In this document: positions 57,261-64,000 of the stretch, one piece after another
Numbering within the stretch: position 1 is the first letter of the stretch
How the letters are laid out: each line of letters opens with the position of its first letter
Origin: Roseateles puraquae
GTDB lineage: Bacteria > Pseudomonadota > Gammaproteobacteria > Burkholderiales > Burkholderiaceae_C
DNA: 64,000 nucleotides
Assembly: GCF_002205845.1 (NCBI RefSeq)
Contig: NZ_NISI01000007.1
Location: 248,001-312,000, forward strand
Direction: 5' to 3'
Position numbers and translations under genes: made by a program
The notes under the pieces: generated by a model
The model's database searches: none
What the model was told of the DNA's origin: nothing
The model's input: the letters and a program-made list of their open reading frames with translations, nothing else

Positions 57261-59129
57261 TCAGAGCTTGGGGCTCCAGCGCAGCGACACCAGGGCGGTG
57301 CGCGGCGCCGAGGCGTAGCCATAGGCGGTGCTGGTCTCGCGGTCGAAGGCGTTGTCCAGGTTCAGCTGCAGCTTGAGGTCGCGGCTGAGCGCGTATTGCG
57401 CGTTCAGGTTGACGAGACCGTAGCCGCCCAGGCGGCGGGTGTTGGCGGCGTTGTCGAAGCGCGGGCCCGAGGCCTGCACACCGGCGCCCAGCACCCAGTT
57501 GCCCAGGGCGGTGTCGGCGTTCAGCGTGGCCAGGCGCTTGGCGCGACGGGCCAGCAGCAGGCCGGTGCTGGCATCGGTGGGCTTCTGGAAGTCCATGGTC
57601 GCGCGCAGATTCACGCCGACGACTTGCGTCGCGCCGGCCAGGCTCAGGCCTTGCAGCTTGGCCTGCGACACGTTCTGGTAGCAGCCGAAAGCACTCTGGC
57701 AGGTGCCTGCCGCGCCGAAGATGATGAGGTTGCTGACGCGGTTGCGGTAGGCCGTCGCGCTGAGTTCGCTGCGGGCGTCGTTCCACTTGAGGCCGAACTC
57801 GACATTGCGGCCCCGCTCGGCCTCCAGCGGCTTCACGCCGGGCTTGCTCAGGTCCGGGCCGTAGACGGTGCCTTGCTGATAGATGGTGGGCGCGCGGAAG
57901 GCATTGCCCACCGAGCCCACCACGCGCAGCCCGGGCGTGATCTCGTAGCCGGCCAGCAGCGTGCCGGTGTCGACGCCGCCGAACTGGCTGTCGTCGTCAT
58001 GGCGCGCGTGCGCCTGCAGGCTCCACGGGCCGGCGCTGAAGAGATAACCCGCACCCACCGCGTTGCGGTGGCGCTTGCCGACACCGGCCGTCACCAGGCC
58101 GCTGTTCTGCAGTTCGTCCTCGATGCGTTCGCCTTGGAAGTTGACCTGCTGGCCCGCGGCGATCTTGTAGGAACCGGTCAGCGCCAGGTTCTTGACCTTG
58201 GTGATGGTGAGGTAGGGCGAGGGCGAGGTCTCGTAGCGGTCGCGCGACTGGCCGTAGCTCAGCTGGGTCTGCAGGGCGGGCGACCATTGGGCCGTCCAGG
58301 CCAGGCGCGTGGCGTCGGTGTCCTGCACGGTGTGGTCGTCCACCAGCGGGCGGGACTTGGAGGCGTCGTACTGGCCATTGATGTGGTTGCGGATCAGGAT
58401 CAGCTCGGCGCGGTGGCCCGGTGCCAGGTCCGCGCCCAGGCGTGCGGTGCCCTGGTATTTGCGCCAGCCGTCGCGGTCGGGGATGTAGCTGAAGGAGCCG
58501 GGCACGTCGAGCGTGCTGTTGAAGCCGTCGCTTTCTTCGCCCGCCAGCGTGAAGGCGAAATCGACGACGCCCAGGCTGCCGAACAGGCCGCCGTCAGCCT
58601 TGTGGGTCGACTGCGTGCCGAGTGCGACACCGAAGTCCGCGCTGAGCGCACCGCCGGCCTTGCGGGTGAAGATCTGCACCACGCCGCCAATGGCGTCGGA
58701 GCCATAGATGGCGCTGGCCGGGCCCTTGAGCACTTCCACGCGCTCGACCTGGGACACCGGGATGCCCTGCCAGCTGGCGCCGCCGGTGGATTGCGAATCC
58801 ATGCGCACGCCGTCCACCAGCACCAGGGTGTGACGGGAGTCAGCGCCGCGCAGGAAGAGGCTGGTGGTGGCCGACGCGCCGCCGTTGCGGACCATCTCGG
58901 CGCAGCCGTTGTTGCGCAGCAGGTCGGCCACGCTGGAAACGGCCTGGCGCTCGATGTCGGCGCGGGTGATGACGGTCAGGTCGGCCAGCACTTCCGACAG
59001 GCGCTGGGGCGTGCGGGTGGCGGTGGTGACGACGGTGTCGAGCTTGTTCTGGGCGTGCGCAGAAGCCGCCAGGGCCAGCACGGACAAGGCGAGCAGCGGC
59101 CGACGGACCGCAAGGAGAGCTTGGGACAT
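57261..59129 (-). CDS. btuB: TonB-dependent vitamin B12 receptor
   Basis: 622 residues. Signal peptide (ends ASAHAQ), a TonB-box-like segment (LDTVVTTATRT), plug domain (VSSVADLLRNNGCAE, VDGVRMDSQ, VEVLKGPASAIYGSDAIGGV) and a beta-barrel ending LVSLRWSPKL. The ATG at 59129 is the start that gives a good signal peptide. A cobalamin riboswitch is directly upstream, confirming the ligand. Confidence 0.95.
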   Translation of the reverse strand: MSQALLAVRRPLLALSVLALAASAHAQNKLDTVVTTATRTPQRLSEVLADLTVITRADIERQAVSSVADLLRNNGCAEMVRNGGASATTSLFLRGADSRHTLVLVDGVRMDSQSTGGASWQGIPVSQVERVEVLKGPASAIYGSDAIGGVVQIFTRKAGGALSADFGVALGTQSTHKADGGLFGSLGVVDFAFTLAGEESDGFNSTLDVPGSFSYIPDRDGWRKYQGTARLGADLAPGHRAELILIRNHINGQYDASKSRPLVDDHTVQDTDATRLAWTAQWSPALQTQLSYGQSRDRYETSPSPYLTITKVKNLALTGSYKIAAGQQVNFQGERIEDELQNSGLVTAGVGKRHRNAVGAGYLFSAGPWSLQAHARHDDDSQFGGVDTGTLLAGYEITPGLRVVGSVGNAFRAPTIYQQGTVYGPDLSKPGVKPLEAERGRNVEFGLKWNDARSELSATAYRNRVSNLIIFGAAGTCQSAFGCYQNVSQAKLQGLSLAGATQVVGVNLRATMDFQKPTDASTGLLLARRAKRLATLNADTALGNWVLGAGVQASGPRFDNAANTRRLGGYGLVNLNAQYALSRDLKLQLNLDNAFDRETSTAYGYASAPRTALVSLRWSPKL

Positions 59130-59214
59130 GAATGGAACGGAAACGATCACTCAGCCCCGCTGACCCCCGCAGCGTGGCTGAAAAACGGTCGCCGGCTCAT
59201 CGCCTGCAACCCCG

Positions 59215-59405
59215 TCGTTGGCCGGTATCCGGGCTGGTGGAGCAACATTCGAGACCTTCCCAGCCCGAGGGCCAGTGGTCGTGGATCGAACGCGGAGGCC
59301 TAGGGGGCCTCGTCCACTTACCGTTGCGGGGACAGCTCAGGTTAGGTTCGCAGCGTGGCCGCTCGCCCTCCTGATTCCCGTTGAACTGCAGCCGCCATGA
59401 CAACG
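59215..59405 (-). promoter_or_regulatory. Cobalamin riboswitch
   Basis: Read on the minus strand, the conserved AdoCbl elements occur in order: GGGAA (59375-59379), CCCCGCAACGGT (59320-59331), CCACTG (59273-59278), GGGAAGG (59255-59261) and the closing AGCCCGGATACCGGC (59221-59235). The B12 box and core match the class well. It should turn off the btuB-to-cobQ operon when B12 is plentiful. The expression platform, 59130-59215, is not resolved here. Confidence 0.93.
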
Positions 59406-59430
59406 GCTGCGAGCACCAACGCCGGGCATT

Positions 59431-59919
59431 CTAGTGGCCCGCGGTGCTGGCGGCCTTCGCGCCCGGCTCGGCGGTGGAGGGCTTGGGAGCTTTGGGTGCC
59501 TTGGGAGCTTTGGCAGCCTTGACCGGCTTCGGCGCCTTGTGCGGTCGGGTGTGGCGCGCCGGCTGGGCCTGGGGCAGTGGCGCACTGGCAGCAGCGGGCC
59601 GCGTCGGCACCGTGAGTTGGCCGGTGCGCTGGCGGCTGGCCTCGACGTCGCTGGCGCGGCGCGCCGCCGCCAGGGCGGTCGCCTCCCGCGCGTCGGCGAG
59701 ATGACGCTGGCGTGCCGCACGGGCGTCGGCTTCGCTCGGTTCGTCGTAGTCGATGCGTTGCGGTGCGCTGGGCGGGTGCGCGCCAGGGCAAGGGGAATCG
59801 CGCAGATCGCGGCCCTCGGGGCCGCAGCGGTAGACCTGGGCCTGGCGCTGCACCGTCTGGGCTGGCACGGCGGGCGCCAGCAGGAGAAGGGCAGAGCACA
59901 GGGCCAGGGCGCGCGTCAT
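59431..59919 (-). CDS. Secreted DUF4124-like protein with Lys/Ala/Pro tail
   Basis: 162 residues. Signal peptide (about 1-20), then [19 protein letters not shown], which resembles DUF4124 with two cysteines, a helical charged middle, and a tail of repeated KAPKAPK-type units. Function unknown. Its start overlaps the pth 3' end by 4 bp. Confidence 0.72.
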   Translation of the reverse strand: MTRALALCSALLLLAPAVPAQTVQRQAQVYRCGPEGRDLRDSPCPGAHPPSAPQRIDYDEPSEADARAARQRHLADAREATALAAARRASDVEASRQRTGQLTVPTRPAAASAPLPQAQPARHTRPHKAPKPVKAAKAPKAPKAPKPSTAEPGAKAASTAGH

Positions 59920-60599
59920 GATGACGGCGGAGTCTGCTCGCCCGTGGCGGGCTTGGGCAGGGCCTCCCCGGACTGGGGAGGCTTGGGCGTCTCGGCCGGC
60001 TTCGGCGGCTTGGGCCGGGGCGGCTTGGCGTGGATCTTGGCCAGCGCCTTGTCCATCTCGCCGCGCAGCATCAGCTCCACCGCGCCATAGCTCTTCTCGA
60101 TGCAGTCTTCCACGGCCTGGCGCTCGGCCAGCGGCGGCTTGCGCAGCACGTAGTTGGCCACCTCGGCCTTGTGGCCCGGGTGGCCGATGCCCAGCCGCAG
60201 GCGCCAGAAGTCGCCGCTGCCGAGCTGGGCCTGCATGTCCTTCAGGCCGTTGTGGCCGCCGTTGCCGCCGCCCTTCTTGAACTTCATCTCGCCGGGGGGC
60301 AGGTCCAGCTCGTCATGCACCGCCAGGATCTCGTCGGGTGCGATCTTGAAGAAGCGCGCCAGCGCCGCCACCGACTTGCCCGACAGGTTCATGTAGGTCA
60401 TGGGCTCGAGCAGCCAGATCGGGCCGCTGGCGCCGGGGGCGTGGTTCACTCGAGCGACCAGGCCGTGATAGGCCTTGTCGGGCGTGAGGCTGACCTTCAG
60501 GCCGCGCGCCAGGCCATCGATCCACCAGAAGCCGGCGTTGTGGCGGGTATCTTCGTATTCAGGCCCGGGGTTGCCCAGGCCGACCATCAGCTTGATCAT
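59916..60599 (-). CDS. pth: Peptidyl-tRNA hydrolase
   Basis: 227 residues. Marks are [20 protein letters not shown] (catalytic His and Asn), [23 protein letters not shown] and [13 protein letters not shown]. It recycles peptidyl-tRNA. The usual length is about 190; here a Pro/Lys-rich tail of about 35 residues is added. The ATG at 60599 gives the family N-terminus MIKLMVGLG. Confidence 0.96.
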   Translation of the reverse strand: MIKLMVGLGNPGPEYEDTRHNAGFWWIDGLARGLKVSLTPDKAYHGLVARVNHAPGASGPIWLLEPMTYMNLSGKSVAALARFFKIAPDEILAVHDELDLPPGEMKFKKGGGNGGHNGLKDMQAQLGSGDFWRLRLGIGHPGHKAEVANYVLRKPPLAERQAVEDCIEKSYGAVELMLRGEMDKALAKIHAKPPRPKPPKPAETPKPPQSGEALPKPATGEQTPPSS

Positions 60600-60679
60600 G
60601 AACGTGATCGTAGCTTTGGCCGCCAGCAACGCTGTAGCTACATTGGCCCAGCAACATGGGCTGCACGGAGTGAACTCGA

Positions 60680-62011
60680 ATGCAGAACAATGACTTCCGG
60701 CAGGGGCCCATGAGCGGCGCTGCCAAGGTGTGGGTGCTGACGGCCGTGGCCGTGGTGGCCGTGGGCCTCGGGGCCTGGTGGTGGCAGGGGCGCAGCGCCG
60801 GTGCTGCGGCCGACGGGCCTGGCGCCGCGGCGTCGGCAGCCTCCGGTGCGGCCGGCGCGAGGCCGGCAGGCGGCCGCTTCGGTCGCAGCGGGCCGCAGCC
60901 CGTATCGGTCGGCGTGGTGCAGCGGCGCGACATGAACGTCGTCATCGATGCCATCGGCAGCATCGCGTCGGCCAACACGGCGGTGGTGCGGGCCAAGGTC
61001 AGTGGTGAGCTGAAGGCGCTGTACTTCCACGAGGGCCAGCCGGTGAAGGCGGGGCAGTTGCTCGCCCTCATCGACCCACGGCCCTACGAAATCGCACGCG
61101 ACCAGGCCCAGGCCGCGCTCGCGCGTGACCAGGCCCAGCTGGAGAACGCCCGCGCCGATCTCGCCCGCTACCAGGACCTCGTCGCCAAGGAAGCCGCACC
61201 CCGCCAGCAGCTCGACACCCAGAAGGCCTTGGTCCGCCAGCTGGAGGCCACCGTGCTGTCCGACCAGGCGGCGCTCGACAACGCCCGGCTGCAGTTGTCC
61301 TACACGCGGGTGACGGCACCCATTGCCGGCCAGGCGGGCCTGAAGCAGGCTGACCTCGGCAACAACATCACCCCGAGCGATGCCAACGGCCTCCTCAGCA
61401 TCGCCCAGACCCAGCCCGCCGCGGTGGTGTTCGCGGTGCCCGATGCGCGCCTGGCCCGCATCCGCCAGCAGCTGGCCGACAAGCAGCCCCTGGCCGTGCA
61501 GGCCTGGGACCGCGAGCGCCGCCAGCTGTTGGCTGAAGGCCAGGTGGCCAGCACCGACAACGCGATCGATGCCACCACCGGCACCATCAAGGTCAAGGCG
61601 CTGTTCCCGAACAAGGACGGCGGCCTCTTCCCCAACCAGTTCGTCAATGTGCGGCTGCAGCTGGATCGCCTCAAGGACGTGCTGGTGCTGCCCACCGCGG
61701 CTGTGCAGCGGGGCGCGCCGGGCACGTTCGTGTATGTGGTGGTCGACGGAACGGTGGCGCTGCGCAAGGTGCAGGTGCTGACCACCGACGGCGACAACAC
61801 CGCCGTGCAAGGCGAGGTCAAACCCGGCGACCAGGTCGTGACCGACGGCGCCGACCGCCTGCGCGATGGCGCCAAGGCCGAGGTCATCAAGCCCGCGGCA
61901 GGCGCAGCCTCAGCGGCAGGCGGGGGGCGTGGTGAACGCGGCCGGCATCGTGGCGCGGGCGCCTCGGCGCCGGTGTCGTCCGAGGGACCTGCGTCCGCGG
62001 CCTCACGATGA
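60680..62011 (+). CDS. RND efflux periplasmic adaptor (MdtA-like)
   Basis: 443 residues. One N-terminal anchor ([19 protein letters not shown]), a Gly/Ala spacer, then the membrane-fusion fold: lipoyl half, coiled-coil hairpin (about 120-190), and [13 protein letters not shown] near the end. The ATG at 60680 is used; ATG at 60710 is possible. Coupled to the pump gene by ATGA. Confidence 0.93.
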   Translation: MQNNDFRQGPMSGAAKVWVLTAVAVVAVGLGAWWWQGRSAGAAADGPGAAASAASGAAGARPAGGRFGRSGPQPVSVGVVQRRDMNVVIDAIGSIASANTAVVRAKVSGELKALYFHEGQPVKAGQLLALIDPRPYEIARDQAQAALARDQAQLENARADLARYQDLVAKEAAPRQQLDTQKALVRQLEATVLSDQAALDNARLQLSYTRVTAPIAGQAGLKQADLGNNITPSDANGLLSIAQTQPAAVVFAVPDARLARIRQQLADKQPLAVQAWDRERRQLLAEGQVASTDNAIDATTGTIKVKALFPNKDGGLFPNQFVNVRLQLDRLKDVLVLPTAAVQRGAPGTFVYVVVDGTVALRKVQVLTTDGDNTAVQGEVKPGDQVVTDGADRLRDGAKAEVIKPAAGAASAAGGGRGERGRHRGAGASAPVSSEGPASAASR

Positions 62012-64000
62012 ATCCGTCGCGCCTTTTCATCACGCGGCCGGTCGCGACCTCGCTGCTGATGCTGGCCATCGTGCTGGCCGGCGCGCTGGCCTACCGGCTG
62101 TTGCCGGTGTCCGCCTTGCCCGAGGTGGACTACCCGACCATCCAGGTCACCACGCTCTACCCCGGCGCCAGCCCGGACGTCATGACCTCCTCGGTCACCG
62201 CGCCGCTGGAGCGCCAGTTCGGCCAGATGCCGGGCCTGGCGCAGATGTCCTCCACCAGCTCCGGCGGGGCCTCGGTCATCACGCTGCGCTTCGAGTTGAG
62301 CCTCGCGCTGGACGTGGCCGAGCAGGAGGTGCAGGCGGCCATCAATGCCGGCAGCAACCTGCTGCCCAGCGACCTGCCCATGCCGCCGGTCTACAGCAAG
62401 GTCAACCCGGCGGATGCGCCGGTGATGACGATTGCGGTGTCATCCAGCTCGCTGCCGATCACGCGGGTGCACGACCTGGTGGAAAGCCGGCTCGCGCAGA
62501 AGATCTCGCAGGTGCCGGGCGTGGGCCTGGTGGGCATTGCGGGCGGGCGGCGGCCGGCCGTGCGCATCCAGGCCGACCCGGGTGCGCTGGCCACGCTGGG
62601 CCTGTCCATCGACGATGTCCGCACCGCCATCGGCGCGGCCAACGTGAACCAGTCCAAGGGCAGCTTCGACGGCCCATTGCGCGCGTCCACGCTGGATGCC
62701 AACGACCAGCTCAAGAGCGCCGCGGAGTACGCCAACCTCGTCATCGCCTACCGAGGCGGCAACCCGGTGCGCCTGAAGGACGTGGCGCGTCTGGTGGATG
62801 ACGCCGAGAACCTGCGCCTGGCCGCCTGGGCGGGCCAGGCCGGCGAGCCTGCGGTGTCGGCCGTCATCCTGAACGTGCAGCGCCAGCCCGGCGCCAACGT
62901 TATCGAGACGGTCGACCGGGTGCGCGCGGTGCTGCCGCAATTGCAGGCCAGCCTGCCCGCGTCGCTGGACGTGCAGGTGCTGAGCGACCGCACCACCACC
63001 ATCCGCGCCTCGGTGCGGGATGTGCAGCACGAGCTGATCTTTGCCATCGTGCTGGTGATCGGCGTGATCTTCGTGTTCCTGCGCAGCCTGCCCGCCACCT
63101 TCATCCCGGCGGTGGCCGTGCCGGTGTCGCTGGTGGGCACCTTCGGCGTGATGTACCTCGCCGGCTTCTCGATCAACAACCTGACGTTGATGGCGCTCGT
63201 CATCTCCACCGGCTTCGTGGTGGACGATGCGATCGTGATGATCGAGAACATCGCGCGGCACATGGAGGAGGGCGGCGAGGGCGTGAGCGCCTTCCAGGCG
63301 GCGCTGTCGGGCTCCAAGCAGATCGGCTTCACCATCATCTCGCTGACCGTGTCGCTGATCGCGGTGCTCATCCCGCTGCTCTTCATGGGCGACGTGGTGG
63401 GGCGGCTCTTTCATGAGTTCGCGATCACGCTGGCCGTGTCCATCCTGATCTCGGCCTTCGTGTCGCTGACCCTCACGCCCATGATGTGCGCGCGGCTGCT
63501 CAAGCACGAGCATGAAGACCAGCACGGCCGGTTGTGGCGGGCGGTAGGCCGGGCCTTCGACGACACCATCGCCGCCTACGGTCGGATGCTGACCTGGGTG
63601 CTGGACCGCTCCGGCGCGACGCTGGTGGTGTTTGTGGCGACCCTGGTGCTGACCGGCGTGCTCTACCTGCTCGTGCCCAAGGGCTTCTTCCCGCTGCAGG
63701 ACACGGGGCAGATCCAGGGCATCACCGAGGCGGCGCAGTCGACCTCGTTCGGCGCCATGGCCGAGCACCAGCAGCACCTGGCCGAGCGGGTACTGAAGGA
63801 CCCGGCGGTGCAGAGCGTGTCCTCCTTCATCGGCGTGGACGGTGGCAACACCACGCTCAACCAGGGCCGGCTTCAGATCAACCTCAAGCCCAAGGAAGAA
63901 CGTGGTGAGAGCGCGGCCGACGTGGCCCGCCGCATCAACGACGCGGTGGCCGACGTGCCCGGCATTGCGCTGTACCTGCAGCCGGTGCAGGACCTGACCA
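62008..64000 (+). CDS. RND efflux inner-membrane transporter (MdtB-like), 3' end beyond window
   Basis: 664 codons are visible of a usual length near 1040. The start [20 protein letters not shown] is the RND first helix; then porter domains and the motif [20 protein letters not shown] with the paired aspartates used for proton transfer. Forms a tripartite multidrug pump with the adaptor; a second pump subunit and outer-membrane channel may lie past the edge. Confidence 0.95.
   Translation, partial: MNPSRLFITRPVATSLLMLAIVLAGALAYRLLPVSALPEVDYPTIQVTTLYPGASPDVMTSSVTAPLERQFGQMPGLAQMSSTSSGGASVITLRFELSLALDVAEQEVQAAINAGSNLLPSDLPMPPVYSKVNPADAPVMTIAVSSSSLPITRVHDLVESRLAQKISQVPGVGLVGIAGGRRPAVRIQADPGALATLGLSIDDVRTAIGAANVNQSKGSFDGPLRASTLDANDQLKSAAEYANLVIAYRGGNPVRLKDVARLVDDAENLRLAAWAGQAGEPAVSAVILNVQRQPGANVIETVDRVRAVLPQLQASLPASLDVQVLSDRTTTIRASVRDVQHELIFAIVLVIGVIFVFLRSLPATFIPAVAVPVSLVGTFGVMYLAGFSINNLTLMALVISTGFVVDDAIVMIENIARHMEEGGEGVSAFQAALSGSKQIGFTIISLTVSLIAVLIPLLFMGDVVGRLFHEFAITLAVSILISAFVSLTLTPMMCARLLKHEHEDQHGRLWRAVGRAFDDTIAAYGRMLTWVLDRSGATLVVFVATLVLTGVLYLLVPKGFFPLQDTGQIQGITEAAQSTSFGAMAEHQQHLAERVLKDPAVQSVSSFIGVDGGNTTLNQGRLQINLKPKEERGESAADVARRINDAVADVPGIALYLQPVQDLT

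Noticed and set aside
62440-63777. 445-codon minus-strand frame opposite the RND pump
   Set aside because: Rich in His, Gln and Arg and lacking any domain; antisense artefact.

Overview
The window is GC-rich chromosomal DNA from a betaproteobacterium, most likely order Burkholderiales and probably the Rubrivivax/Leptothrix/Roseateles-Mitsuaria side. The placement is an inference. It rests on the gene content (hisG-hisD...hisC-B-H-A-F followed by rsmD-coaD-ferredoxin; yadGH-type ABC exporter plus BolA before hisG; B12 locus with DUF1636), on short hairpin repeats of the CCTACTTTTTGG type, and on frequent GTG/TTG starts in 4-bp overlaps. I see no tRNA, rRNA, CRISPR array or prophage.

Region 1 (1-9.3 kb) is polysaccharide degradation. 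Two secreted GH18 chitinases sit on the minus strand, and the first runs off the left edge. They share nearly identical chitin-binding modules and Ser-Pro linkers. A plus-strand set follows: sugar-binding protein, two ABC permeases, GH1 beta-glucosidase and GH16 lipoprotein laminarinase. It looks like a beta-glucan/laminarin utilisation operon. A perfect LacI-type palindrome lies just before its first start codon, and a 532-bp inverted-repeat element separates the binding protein from the permeases.

Region 2 (9.4-17.1 kb) holds an EAL phosphodiesterase with a large beta-barrel protein and a TonB-like protein. It also holds an orphan sugar ABC ATPase with a second binding protein, divergent from a TctDE-like two-component system.

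Region 3 (17.1-28 kb) holds a molybdopterin oxidoreductase, a zinc aminopeptidase, an acetyltransferase, an FG-GAP lipoprotein, an aldo/keto reductase and a Sel1 protein. A small lipid/storage group follows: a PHA-system protein, an acyl-CoA-binding protein and a wax ester synthase/DGAT.

Region 4 (28-31.4 kb) is accessory. It has a decayed PadR-like regulator, an Rrf2 regulator with its own operator, an Ohr/OsmC peroxidase, an atypical SDR, a SnoaL-like protein, and a fragment of an isochorismatase-like hydrolase.

Region 5 (31.4-45.6 kb) has a TetR regulator with a TPR protein, an ABC-2 exporter, BolA, and the histidine operon. That operon is split between hisD and hisC by about 3 kb carrying a FemAB-like gene, a binding protein and a VapBC-type toxin-antitoxin pair. 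The toxin stop codon overlaps the hisC start. hisI and hisE do not follow hisF.

Region 6 (45.6-59.4 kb) has two secreted proteins including an S1/P1 nuclease, a DUF4259 protein, and a long minus-strand cobalamin regulon headed by a B12 riboswitch: btuB-cobU-btuF-btuC-btuD-cobB-cobO-DUF1636-cbiB-cobD-cobQ.

Region 7 (59.4-64 kb) has a small secreted protein, pth, and an RND efflux adaptor and pump; the pump is cut by the right edge.
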